From NCBI GenBank assembly GCA_051878935.1, contig JBJELB010000011.1:1-64000 (forward strand): a stretch of DNA of 64,000 nt, in the 5' to 3' direction. Shown piece after piece: positions 1-8,747 of the stretch (its first letter is position 1; the number at the start of each line of letters is the position of its first letter). The notes beneath the pieces are model-generated. The model saw nothing but the letters and a program-made list of their open reading frames with translations. It had not been told where the DNA came from and searched no databases. This DNA is from CANQDT01 sp051878935 (lineage in GTDB: Bacteria > Bacillota > Clostridia > Lachnospirales > Lachnospiraceae). A program made the position numbers and the translations under genes.

Positions 1-1
1 G

Positions 2-1462
2 GATTGTCCTTCGGCATGTTCCATGATGAATTATATTATCATTAAGGAGAAGAAATCTGCTACCTATAATGCCGCTGATCTGAGTATTCACTCTTCAGGT
101 GCTTCAGTGGCACCTGCGGGTACAATACTTAATCCAAACAATGAGGAATTAATATGGAATAACGGAAGTAGTGATATGTATATCTATATACCGGATATCG
201 ATTGTTCTAAGGTGACCTCGATTACGGCTGCTTTTGGTTCGGGCAATACAACACATACGATCAGTTATTATGCGGTGAATGAAGAGGTTACATCAGATAA
301 TATTTCTTCTTATATTGAAGAGGACGATGTACCATTTGCATTTACGACAGTATCGGCAGGAGAAACATATAAGTATTTGTATTATCGACTGGATGCAGAA
401 ACGGTTGCTTCGGAGAGTAAAATTGAGAGCAGCTCAGACCATCCTTTAGTGAGTGCACAAACAACAGTAACCTGTAGTGAGGCTTCCTTTGCACCACCGA
501 CAGAATCCAGTACAGGAATTCTTATTAAACTGAATGCCACAAACGCGACTACCTATTTCGACCAGTTTACCTTTGGCTTTTCAGAGAAGCCGGAACCGGA
601 TGCAATTGCTCTTAAGAGACTGAATGCCGGCCAGATTACCTGTCGGGAAAGTGTAGAAGCTGCGTATGATGCCCTTGGACTTTCGGATGTGATGACTAGA
701 ACAGAGTATGACGCTCTCTCCGATGTACAAAAGGCTGCGTTATGTAATGCCGTTACTGGAAGCAAAGCCGAGGCAGGAACAGCGGATAATAAAGGATTTA
801 CAAATAGTAAAGCAGTTCAGATCGCTTTTTCAGGTGCGGTCAGCGAACAGAAAGCAATTGAATTAGCCGGTACGAAGAAGGTAGCTCCTCAGGGTGCAAT
901 GATTCGAAATAAGCAGACAGGACAGAACGGACAGGCATTCCGCTTTGTTTCCGTTCTGAATCTGACAAAAGCATCTCTTAGCAATCAGACGATTGCGACA
1001 GGACAAAATACAGAAAGTGGCTTGACAGGTACAGATGGTAAGAAGATACGATATGGTATGTTAATCATACCACAGGCAGCGATTGATAAGTCAGGACAAA
1101 CACTGACAATTACAGTGGATGAAAATGACAGGATAACAGCAAATCCGGTTATCGTAAACGGGAAAGAATATCAGCCGGTTCATATTCTGTCCAAGGTGGT
1201 ATATGAAGGTACCGAGAATCATGCAGATTATATCAAATATACGGGTGTATTAACAGGAATTGGCGAAGCATATTACAACCGTGCATTTTATGCAGTTTCG
1301 TACTGCGTGGTAGGAACAGGAACAGAGGCAGAGATTACATATTCTGATCAGGTGAGCAGAACGATGAGTACTGTTGCTCAGACAGCCATTGAAAGTGAAA
1401 CGCAGACTCAGGAACAGATTGATTATTTAACACCGATTGCGAATGCTGGAAATACACAATAG
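2..1462 (+). CDS. C-terminal part of a large secreted/surface protein (5' end outside window)
   Basis: The reading frame is open from the first bases of the window, with no stop and no ribosome site before the first ATG (position 23), so this is probably the C-terminal part of a longer protein. The visible 480 residues have no signal peptide, transmembrane segment or dockerin. They look like beta-rich extracellular modules: Thr/Ser/Gly-rich strands, then a stretch from about residue 200 on with repeated short helical phrases (an EYDALSDVQKAAL-type phrase), and a final beta domain ending in YNRAFYAVSYCVV and ITYSDQVSRTMS. I do not recognise a catalytic family. It stops 15 bases before the small gene that follows and probably shares its transcript. 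Unlike the enzymes downstream it does not end in a dockerin, so it may be attached or released in another way. Confidence 0.6.
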   Translation, partial: DCPSACSMMNYIIIKEKKSATYNAADLSIHSSGASVAPAGTILNPNNEELIWNNGSSDMYIYIPDIDCSKVTSITAAFGSGNTTHTISYYAVNEEVTSDNISSYIEEDDVPFAFTTVSAGETYKYLYYRLDAETVASESKIESSSDHPLVSAQTTVTCSEASFAPPTESSTGILIKLNATNATTYFDQFTFGFSEKPEPDAIALKRLNAGQITCRESVEAAYDALGLSDVMTRTEYDALSDVQKAALCNAVTGSKAEAGTADNKGFTNSKAVQIAFSGAVSEQKAIELAGTKKVAPQGAMIRNKQTGQNGQAFRFVSVLNLTKASLSNQTIATGQNTESGLTGTDGKKIRYGMLIIPQAAIDKSGQTLTITVDENDRITANPVIVNGKEYQPVHILSKVVYEGTENHADYIKYTGVLTGIGEAYYNRAFYAVSYCVVGTGTEAEITYSDQVSRTMSTVAQTAIESETQTQEQIDYLTPIANAGNTQ

Positions 1463-1477
1463 AAGGGAGTGGTAACA

Positions 1478-1657
1478 GTGAAAAAACAATATTCAGAGCC
1501 AAAACTCCTCATTGTTCCATTCATTCATGAGGATATGATTACTTTCAGCACTAACGGAAATATAAATTCCTTAGATACAGATTCATCTGGTGATTTTGAC
1601 GCATTAGCTTATAATGATTTATATATTGATGCGGAGTCCATATTTAATGAAACGTAA
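1478..1657 (+). CDS. Small acidic 59-residue protein, unknown function
   Basis: A GTG start at 1478 is preceded by AGAAGGGAGTGG, the stop of the previous gene lying inside that ribosome site region. A GTG at 1469 is also in frame but too close to the site. The product begins MKKQYSEPKLLIVPF and continues with an acidic Asp/Ser/Asn-rich tail with no cysteines. The pattern of a basic, Pro-containing start followed by a hydrophobic strand and an acidic tail resembles short Lachnospiraceae peptides of the form MKK-x-Y-x-x-P-x-L, whose role I cannot name. It has no signal peptide or membrane segment. It is followed directly by a strong terminator and is probably cotranscribed with the gene before it. 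It could be a regulatory or precursor peptide, but no modification enzyme is nearby. Confidence 0.55.
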   Translation: MKKQYSEPKLLIVPFIHEDMITFSTNGNINSLDTDSSGDFDALAYNDLYIDAESIFNET

Positions 1658-1696
1658 ACTAGGATAGGATGGAAGTATATATTACTAAAATTTAAA

Positions 1697-1732
1697 AATA
1701 AGTCAGTTGTGGATCACCATGGCTGGCTTATT
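1697..1732 (+). terminator. Strong intrinsic terminator, probably bidirectional
   Basis: A 16-pair stem, counting G-U pairs, closes a four-base ATCA loop and is followed by a run of T from 1731 to 1738. The left side is A-rich, so the hairpin can also end transcription from the minus strand. The stop codon of the broken AraC gene lies inside it. Confidence 0.8.
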
Positions 1733-1925
1733 TTTTTTGACTGTTTTTGACTTCTCATTTCAGTTGGTGTCATGTGATATTGGTTATGAAAGGTATCATA
1801 GAAAGTACTGGAAGAACCAAAACCGGATTCTTCTGCAATGGTAAGAATCGTCATATCAGTACGTTCTAATAATTGACGCGCATAGTTCAAACGTAAGGAA
1901 TTTACATATTCGGAAAAAGAACAAG
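1714..1925 (-). pseudogene. AraC-family regulator, C-terminal fragment only
   Basis: Read on the minus strand from about 1925 down to 1714, the translation is a clean C-terminal half of an AraC/XylS DNA-binding domain: FSEYVNSLRLNYARQLLE, then TILTIAEESGFGSSSTFYDTFH and a MTPTEMR ending, which match the second helix-turn-helix and the family signature. The sensor domain and first helix-turn-helix are missing: upstream of residue CSFSEY the frame runs into sequence that codes, on the other strand, for a GH51-like protein. No ribosome site is seen for the fragment. In this locus AraC genes lie convergent to one enzyme gene and divergent from the next, so the simplest reading is that a deletion removed the 5' parts of this AraC gene and of its divergent GH51 neighbour. 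Confidence 0.8.
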
Positions 1926-2391
1926 AATGAATGGATATACACAGTGGAATACGGACATGATTTATTTCGGTGAGATGGAGTGTTATGGCACGCCGGAGTA
2001 TTTTGTCCAGAAAATAGATTCTTCCTGGAAGATTGCAAAGGGAACGAAAGCATCGGTTCAAATACTGACATCGGATAAATTGGATGATACCAATTCACTG
2101 TCGAACAAAACCAATGTGGCACCGGCTGCAGGAGAAGATATCGCAGTCTCTTCTGATTTTCGATATACGATTCCGGCACAGTCCTTCGTGATTTTACGAA
2201 TTCCGGTAAGTGATGGCAAGCTGGTTGGTGATATGAATCAGGATGGAAAGATTACAGCAGTAGATGCATTAGAAGTCTTGCTTATTGCTACGGCGACGGA
2301 AGAGCAGGTAAATCGTGGTGACGTCGAGGCAGATGGAATTTTAGACAGGAAGGATGCATTAAGAATTCTGGAAATCGCATCCGGCCTATAA
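1924..2391 (+). pseudogene. GH51-like arabinofuranosidase remnant with C-terminal dockerin
   Basis: The open frame from 1927 encodes WNTDMIYFGEMECYGTPEYFVQK, the late GH51 motif seen in alpha-L-arabinofuranosidases, then ILTSDKLDDTNSL and a VAP and YTIPAQSFVILRI ending, all typical of the GH51 C-terminal beta domain. A type I dockerin with two calcium loops follows (DMNQDGKITAVDAL and DVEADGILDRKDAL). The catalytic barrel and signal peptide are absent. Only about 20 residues separate YFVQK from ILTSD where intact GH51 enzymes carry roughly 100, so a second, internal in-frame loss is likely. An in-frame stop at 1894 closes the frame upstream. No promoter or ribosome site precedes it. The family call rests on motif memory and is moderately certain. 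Confidence 0.65.
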
Positions 2392-2396
2392 GATGA

Positions 2397-2432
2397 ATCA
2401 ACTTTGTCCATATTTTTCAACATTATGTGCAT
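2397..2432 (+). promoter_or_regulatory. TTGTCC element upstream of the GH30/GH43 gene
   Basis: ATCAACTTTGTCCAT at 2397-2411 is followed 14 bases after the TTGTCC by TATGTGCAT at 2424-2432. The same 15-mer and a near-identical second half, TATGTGTAT, with equal spacing occur at 8620-8655. Probable AraC-type operator and/or weak -35 region; inference from recurrence. Confidence 0.5.
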
Positions 2433-2493
2433 AGAATAAAGAATGATTATTATTTAAAATAAACCCAAGAAATGAAATTGGGAGGTTATGAAT

Positions 2494-5400
2494 ATGAAGT
2501 TTTGGAAAAAGATGCTTTCCATCGCATTGGCTGCTTCCATATCCGTAACAGCATTACCTGTTAGTCTTGGGATACCGATGGTAAAGGCAGCAGATAAGAC
2601 GGTTATTGTAAGGCCAACAGATGCTTCTCCATTTAACAACGGAGAATTTCAGGGCTGGGGTACCAGTTTATGCTGGTGGGCGAATCGTGTCGGTTATGAT
2701 GAGACGTTGACGGATTTATCGACAAAAGCATTGTTTAGTCTGGAGGAAGGTCTCGGAATGACAATCGGACGCTATAATATTGGCGGTGGCGATGATCCGG
2801 AGCATAATCATATTACGCGTTCGGATTCCAAAATTCCGGGATATCTGGAATTGGATGAGGAAGGAAATCGGGTTTATAATTGGGAGGCAGATCAGAATCA
2901 AAGAAATGTATTAAATAAGGCAATCGAATATGCCGGTGGTGACATGATTGCAGAAGCCTTTTCCAATTCACCACCATATATGATGACAAACAGTGGATGT
3001 TCTTCGGGAGCAGAAAGCGGTTCCAGTGATAATCTGAAGTCTGATGAATATACGAATTTTGCGAATTATCTGGCTGAAGTCTGTGACCACTTTGATAAAG
3101 AATGGGGAATCCGTTTTCAAAGTGTAGCTCCAATGAATGAGCCTGATACGAGTTATTGGAGTGCAAACAGTGTCAAACAGGAAGGATGTCATTTTTCGCC
3201 GGGTACTTCCCAGTCTAAGATTATTGAAGAACTGGATCAGGCGCTGAAAGAGAAAAATCTGGATAATATTATCATTAGTGGTACAGATGAAACCAGTATC
3301 GATACGCAGATTAACAGTTACAATAAGCTTAGTGATGCAGCGAAGAATGTTGTGCAGCGAATTGATACACATACATATAGCGGTTCCAAACGTTCAGAAT
3401 TGAAAAGTCTGGCAGAAACAGAAGGGAAGAACCTCTGGATGTCGGAGGTGGACGGCGGTTCAACTGCCGGTTCTTCCGCAGGTGATATGAGTGGAGCTTT
3501 GTGGCTGGCACAACGCATAATTACTGATATGAACGGAATGATGCCATCAGCATGGATTTTGTGGAATGCGATTGATGCACATCAGGATGCTGCCTTCCAG
3601 ACGCCGGATGGCACTTATTCAGAGGCAAACACGATGGATAGTTTTAATTTCGGCGGCGGACACTGGGGATTCGGTGTCGCTGACCATGATAATAAAACCA
3701 TTCAGTGGAGTAAGAAGTATTACGCGTTTGGACAGTTCTCAAAATTTATTCGTCCGGGATATACGATCATTGCTTCTGATGCTTCTAACTTAGCCGCAAT
3801 GGATAAGAAAACAGGAACGATTGTTATTGTTGCGATGAATACCAGCGGTTCTGAGCAAACGGTTGCTTACGATTTGTCTGAATTTGCATCTGTAGGAGAT
3901 ACTGCGCAGGTAACCAGAACAAGTGGCAGCTTAGAGGATGGTGAGAACTGGGCCAAATTATCGGGTGAGACTCTTAACGGTAAACAATTAGAAGTAACGT
4001 TAAAGGAGAACTCCGTTACAACGTTTGTTATCCCACAGGATTCGGGTTACGAGACTCTGTATTATGGATTAAAAACACCAAAGAAGGTTGGATTTGTTGG
4101 CGAAACGGTTCAAATGGAAGTTGATACGGATGCAGAGAATGTTGCTGAGACCAGCTGGAAGGTTACAGAAGCGGATGGAACAGAAACAGAGAAAGCCAGT
4201 ATTACCTCTACCGGTGCATTGTTTTTGACAAAGTCCGGTACCGTTAAGGTAACTGCTACTCTTGGCAGCCTGCAGTCATCCGTTTTGATAACCATAATCG
4301 GTGAAGAGGATTATGTTACTATTAAGAATAAGAAGAGTGGATTGCTGCTTGATACTGTCAGCCATGGAAAAGACAGTGGTACGGCACTGGTTCAGTGGGA
4401 GAATCTGAATTATTCTTCCTCGCAGTGGAAGTTAGTCAGAGTGTCCGGCAGTTCGGACGGATACAATATCGTACATAGGAAGAGCGGATATTATCTGTCA
4501 GCAGTAGACGGCCAACCGGTGATTACGTCTGCGGCAGATGCATCCTCCGCGGCGGCACAATGGCAGATAGTGGAAGTAGCAAGCGGATATTATAAGATAG
4601 TGAATCTGTCTGCATCGAAGGTACTAAATGTCAGTGGAGCAAGTACCTCTAATGGCGGAAATGTCATTCTTTATAGCTACGGTGGTGGTGAGAATGAAAT
4701 GTGGTCCATTGATCTGGTGACAACCGAGCCGGAGGACCCACGGGAAGATATGATTAGTATTACAAGTGACATGGTGACAGGTACATCAAGTTATAACAAT
4801 ACGAATCCATATACAAATGCTGTTGATGGAAACAATGATACCTTCTTTGACGGATTAACAGATGGATATGTACAGATTGATTTAGGAAAGAAATATAAGC
4901 TGACTCAGATTAGCTTTGCACCGAGAGTGAATTATGAATACCGTATGAGAGATGCTTCTTTTTATGGTTCCAATGATGGGGAGAGTTGGACGAAGCTGTA
5001 TACGATAGTCGATGCACCGGAATTTAAAACAAACGATATCCGTTCTTCTGAGTGGGAAGGGGATACGGACGAGTATCGTTATATTAAATATCAGGTGCCG
5101 TCGGGAACGAATAATTATAAACCAAACGGAGCGTCAGAGAGTTATTGCTGTAACATTGCCGAGATTTCTTTGTATGGTACAGAGGTGGTGGAACCGGAGC
5201 CATTTGAAAAACTGGAACGAACCGGGTGGTCGGCAACTGCCAATTCATCCCATAGTGGTTCTGCTAATCAGCCGTCTAACGTATTGGATGGTGATAGTAC
5301 CACCATTTGGCAGGCAAGCTATAATGCAACGGATATGACGAAATTTGATCCGGAAACGAATCCGTACATGTTAACGATTAACATGGGAACAGAGATTACA

Positions 5401-7695
5401 TTTTCCCGTGTAGATTATCTTCCAAGACCAAATAACGGTCAGGATGGAGATATGAACGGAGTCTTTACAAAATATGAGATTCATATTTCGAATGATGGAA
5501 GTGATTGGACACATGTAGCGTCCGGAGAGTGGTCTTATGATTATACCAACCGCAATCATTCAGAACGTTATGCGACCTTTGCACCGGTAACAGCACAGTA
5601 TATGAGAATCATCGTTCGTAAGAATGCCTGTCGTCAGGATCAGGCATATGCTTATTATGCTACGGCAGCAGAGATTAATCTCTCGCAATATACGGGTGGA
5701 AACCATCCGATGGATGAAGCGAAAGCAGCTCTGGCTGAGACAAAAGTACAGGTAAATGAACTGAGTGATTCAGAGCGTAAGAGCAGTTTGTTAAACAAGA
5801 TTACAGCATTAGAAGCAACCGGAACGGTAGAATCGATTAACGCATTTATCGAAGATACACAGAGTCTGTTGAATCTTTATGCCATGATGGAGGAAGGAGT
5901 GAACCTCACATATTTCCAACGTTTAGAACAGCTCCTGATTGATAGTGATTACTCTGAAGAGAGCATGTCACGTATGAAAAAAGAAATAGAAGGCTTCCAG
6001 ACACTGGGAAAAGATATTGCAGAGCCAGTCGTTACCGATTTGGATGATGAATACATGATGTCGGATGAAGATGCACAAAAAACATTAATCGTACGACTGA
6101 AGGAAGCAAATATTGCTGCGAAGGCAAAGATTGCAGCAAATCCGGATAAGGATTACAAGATGCTGAAAGAGTTGGTTGCTTATACGGAGGATGTTTATAA
6201 AGAGGATGGTTATTATCATCCATATGGTCTGGATGATACATCCTGTGAGTATGTGGTAAACAATATTAAATTTGCTCTTCAGAATCTGGAAAAGATAGAG
6301 AACGGAGAGATTGACAGAGTTACCAGTATCAAATCCGGAACGACATGGTTAGACGATCAGGGTTCAAAGATATCAGCTAATGGCGGACAGATTATCACAG
6401 GTCATGATGGTAAATACTACTGGTATGGAGAAGATAATAAACTGGGATATGATTTAAGAACCGGTGTCAGTTGTTATTCTTCCACCGACTTAATGAATTG
6501 GACTTACGAGGGACTTGCTTTTGAAGCGTTTAAAAACGATACGGAACAGAGCAGGAAATTTGCAGATGATCTGCTGACGGATAATATTCTGGGAACAAAG
6601 GGACGGATAGAACGACCAAAGGTAATCTATAATGAGAAAACTCAGAAATATATCATGTGGATGCACTTAGAGAATAATGGAGGATATGGATTATCCTTAG
6701 CAGGAGTGGCAATTTCGGATTATCCGACCCATGGTTTTGAGTGGTTACATTATGGATACCCGGTTTATGATAAATCTGTTACATACAATCAGAATGCGAG
6801 ACAGACCTTCCGTGATATGAATTTATTCGTGGATAAGGATGGAACTGCATATGTTTACTATGCATCTGAGGGGAATCCGACGATGTACGCGGTTCGGTTA
6901 AATGACGAATATACCTGGATTGATAGTGACGGTATCGTAGCGTCAGATTTGTATTATGCAGATACAATGACAGAAGCAACCGGCGGAGAGACCTATCAAT
7001 TGCCGTCCTTTACAGAAAAACAGTTATATGTCAGTGCCACAGATGCCATTAATCTGGAGGGCAGTACGATCGTTCATGAAGACGGTCGTTGGTCCCGTGT
7101 CATTTATCTGACAACCGGTTCTGATGGAATTGAGAAGTATAGGGAGGCTCCGGCACCGATTCGCATCGGTGATACCTATTATTTGGTGACATCCGGATGC
7201 AGCGGATGGAAAGCAAATGCCGTTATGGCATTTGAAGCAAAATCTCCACTTGGGCCATACGTGCGCCAGAATCAATCTTTGATGACAGGCTCTTCCACGG
7301 ATGGAAGTCCGGCCAGTACCAGTTTTAATTCGCAGAGCACCTGTATCCTGAAAGTTGGAAATGAATATATGTATATGGGCGACCGATGGAAAAATGCAGA
7401 TTATAATCATGCAACTTCTTCGATTAAACGTTCTACTTATATCTGGCTTCCAATGGATATTTCGGAAGATGGTGTCTTATCGGTATCCTGGTCAGCATCA
7501 TGGACATTCTCGGATGGTGAGATGACTGGTGATGTTAATCGTGACGGCAAGGTGGATCAGGATGATATGATGATGATTTTAGATTATGCAACACAACAGT
7601 CAACCCTTACTATATTGCAGCAGGAAATAGCAGACTGTAACCTGGACGGGAAAGTTTCGGCGGTGGATGCATTATGTTTGTTGCATAATATCTAA
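2494..7695 (+). CDS. Secreted GH30 (beta-1,6-galactanase type) - ricin-like - 2x discoidin-like - GH43 exo-beta-1,3-galactanase type - dockerin
   Basis: Start 2494 is preferred over the ATG at 2488 because GGGAGG (2480-2485) then has normal spacing. A signal peptide (MKFWKKMLSIALAASIS...VKAA) leads into a GH30 domain, about residues 35-480, with GWGTSLCWWAN typical of the endo/exo-beta-1,6-galactanase subfamily. Acid/base Glu216 lies in NEPDTSYW and nucleophile Glu318 in WMSEVDGG. Then come a bacterial Ig-like segment (510-600), a ricin-type beta-trefoil (605-745), two F5/8 type C (CBM32-like) domains (755-900 and 910-1065), a helical linker (1065-1275) and a GH43 five-blade domain (1280-1670) with YYWYGEDNK and QSTC motifs, resembling exo-beta-1,3-galactanases. 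A dockerin closes the protein, its second loop carrying SAVDAL. One chain would therefore attack both linkages of type II arabinogalactan. Its last ~1000 residues are closely matched by the separate gene at 45277. Confidence 0.85.
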   Translation: MKFWKKMLSIALAASISVTALPVSLGIPMVKAADKTVIVRPTDASPFNNGEFQGWGTSLCWWANRVGYDETLTDLSTKALFSLEEGLGMTIGRYNIGGGDDPEHNHITRSDSKIPGYLELDEEGNRVYNWEADQNQRNVLNKAIEYAGGDMIAEAFSNSPPYMMTNSGCSSGAESGSSDNLKSDEYTNFANYLAEVCDHFDKEWGIRFQSVAPMNEPDTSYWSANSVKQEGCHFSPGTSQSKIIEELDQALKEKNLDNIIISGTDETSIDTQINSYNKLSDAAKNVVQRIDTHTYSGSKRSELKSLAETEGKNLWMSEVDGGSTAGSSAGDMSGALWLAQRIITDMNGMMPSAWILWNAIDAHQDAAFQTPDGTYSEANTMDSFNFGGGHWGFGVADHDNKTIQWSKKYYAFGQFSKFIRPGYTIIASDASNLAAMDKKTGTIVIVAMNTSGSEQTVAYDLSEFASVGDTAQVTRTSGSLEDGENWAKLSGETLNGKQLEVTLKENSVTTFVIPQDSGYETLYYGLKTPKKVGFVGETVQMEVDTDAENVAETSWKVTEADGTETEKASITSTGALFLTKSGTVKVTATLGSLQSSVLITIIGEEDYVTIKNKKSGLLLDTVSHGKDSGTALVQWENLNYSSSQWKLVRVSGSSDGYNIVHRKSGYYLSAVDGQPVITSAADASSAAAQWQIVEVASGYYKIVNLSASKVLNVSGASTSNGGNVILYSYGGGENEMWSIDLVTTEPEDPREDMISITSDMVTGTSSYNNTNPYTNAVDGNNDTFFDGLTDGYVQIDLGKKYKLTQISFAPRVNYEYRMRDASFYGSNDGESWTKLYTIVDAPEFKTNDIRSSEWEGDTDEYRYIKYQVPSGTNNYKPNGASESYCCNIAEISLYGTEVVEPEPFEKLERTGWSATANSSHSGSANQPSNVLDGDSTTIWQASYNATDMTKFDPETNPYMLTINMGTEITFSRVDYLPRPNNGQDGDMNGVFTKYEIHISNDGSDWTHVASGEWSYDYTNRNHSERYATFAPVTAQYMRIIVRKNACRQDQAYAYYATAAEINLSQYTGGNHPMDEAKAALAETKVQVNELSDSERKSSLLNKITALEATGTVESINAFIEDTQSLLNLYAMMEEGVNLTYFQRLEQLLIDSDYSEESMSRMKKEIEGFQTLGKDIAEPVVTDLDDEYMMSDEDAQKTLIVRLKEANIAAKAKIAANPDKDYKMLKELVAYTEDVYKEDGYYHPYGLDDTSCEYVVNNIKFALQNLEKIENGEIDRVTSIKSGTTWLDDQGSKISANGGQIITGHDGKYYWYGEDNKLGYDLRTGVSCYSSTDLMNWTYEGLAFEAFKNDTEQSRKFADDLLTDNILGTKGRIERPKVIYNEKTQKYIMWMHLENNGGYGLSLAGVAISDYPTHGFEWLHYGYPVYDKSVTYNQNARQTFRDMNLFVDKDGTAYVYYASEGNPTMYAVRLNDEYTWIDSDGIVASDLYYADTMTEATGGETYQLPSFTEKQLYVSATDAINLEGSTIVHEDGRWSRVIYLTTGSDGIEKYREAPAPIRIGDTYYLVTSGCSGWKANAVMAFEAKSPLGPYVRQNQSLMTGSSTDGSPASTSFNSQSTCILKVGNEYMYMGDRWKNADYNHATSSIKRSTYIWLPMDISEDGVLSVSWSASWTFSDGEMTGDVNRDGKVDQDDMMMILDYATQQSTLTILQQEIADCNLDGKVSAVDALCLLHNI

Positions 7696-7700
7696 TAAAA

Positions 7701-7736
7701 ATACCACCGTATCCCATTTTTGGAATACGGTGGTAT
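7701..7736. terminator. Convergent terminator between the GH30/GH43 gene and AraC
   Basis: A 12-pair GC-containing stem (ATACCACCGTAT with its complement at 7725-7736) closes a 12-base loop. It is flanked by AATAAAA on one side and TATTATAT on the other, so it can serve both converging genes. Confidence 0.75.
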
Positions 7737-8584
7737 TATATAGTGAAAAGTCTTTTTCGATATTGGCTGGGTGAATAACCGGTTTCCTTTTTAAAGATTC
7801 TGCTAAAATACAAAGCATCCTGATAACCAACAAAACCGGCAATTTCAGCAATCGTGAAGTCGTTATTGGCTAACAGTGATTTCGCTTTTTCAATACGGAT
7901 ATTGGTGATATACTGTCTTGGTGAAATGCCCGTATAATTTGTAAACCGTCGAATGAAAGAGTGATAATTGATGGCGTGATTTTTTGAATATTCCTTTAAT
8001 GAGAAATTATATTCCGGGTGCCGTTTAAAATCACGAATGGCATTTTCGACGAATGCATCATAGGAAATCAATTGAGCGGTGGAATCATACCCACGTTTAA
8101 AATCAATCAAAAGCTCATGAAGCAGGCAGGTTATTTTCTCATGGTATAAAGGCTCTCGAAGTTGTATTTCCCGGATGATTTTATCCATAGTTTTGTTATA
8201 CTTTTCATCAATTCCGACAAACAGGATGGATGGCTGTTCTTTTTGAATAAAATCCTGAAACAAGGTTTCTTTTTCATAGGTAAAGTGTAACCAGTATACA
8301 TCCGGCTGTTCTTTCAATTCGTAATAGTATTCCTGAAATTCATGTGGAGGATAGAGCAGGATATGCCCCTCTGTAACAACATGTTCTTGATTATGAATAT
8401 TCGCATGGATTGTGCCCTGTGCGACATAGAGGATCTGAAAATCGGCGGTCCCTTCAGGACGCTGGATGTGATAGTGAGGTTTTGTGATTAATTTATAGCG
8501 GCCGCAGCAATGAACAGTAAAATTAGGTTCTACTTCCGGGTAGGAAGTGCCAATATCAAAATCATATCCGGTATTTGAATACAC
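7736..8584 (-). CDS. AraC-family transcriptional regulator
   Basis: A cytoplasmic DNA-binding regulator of about 282 residues. Residues 1-150 form an AraC-type cupin-like sensor domain (HYHIQRPEGTADFQILYVAQG, then GHILLYPPHEFQ). The last 100 residues carry two helix-turn-helix motifs, ending in the family signature IAEIAGFVGYQDALYFSRIFKKETGYSPSQYR. AAGGAGGT directly abuts an ATG at 8590, which leaves no spacing, so the GTG two codons later (8584) is the better start. The gene converges on the GH30/GH43 gene and diverges from the GH43 gene at 8748. The TTGTCC element at 8620-8655 lies between the two starts, 36 bases from this one, so it probably controls that enzyme gene and itself. The inducer is unknown; a galactose- or arabinose-containing oligosaccharide is a reasonable guess from context. 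Confidence 0.9.
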   Translation of the reverse strand: MYSNTGYDFDIGTSYPEVEPNFTVHCCGRYKLITKPHYHIQRPEGTADFQILYVAQGTIHANIHNQEHVVTEGHILLYPPHEFQEYYYELKEQPDVYWLHFTYEKETLFQDFIQKEQPSILFVGIDEKYNKTMDKIIREIQLREPLYHEKITCLLHELLIDFKRGYDSTAQLISYDAFVENAIRDFKRHPEYNFSLKEYSKNHAINYHSFIRRFTNYTGISPRQYITNIRIEKAKSLLANNDFTIAEIAGFVGYQDALYFSRIFKKETGYSPSQYRKRLFTI

Positions 8585-8619
8585 AATCATACCTCCTTGC
8601 TGTTCTTATTATTGGATAC

Positions 8620-8655
8620 ATCAACTTTGTCCATGCTTTATGATAATATGTGTAT
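8620..8655 (+). promoter_or_regulatory. TTGTCC element between AraC and GH43 genes
   Basis: ATCAACTTTGTCCAT (8620-8634) and TATGTGTAT (8647-8655), separated as in the element at 2397. It lies in the divergent region between a regulator and an enzyme gene, as expected of an AraC operator. Confidence 0.5.
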
Positions 8656-8747
8656 GGAAGTTTTGTCAATACTTATATAAAATAGTGACAGGATCAAAAG
8701 TCTTAATATGATCTCAGGGATAAATCAGGGCAAGGAAGGGGAAAAGT

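Noticed and set aside
1856..2179. Minus-strand 107-codon frame over the AraC/GH51 joint
   Set aside because: Different frame from the true AraC fragment and no recognisable content.
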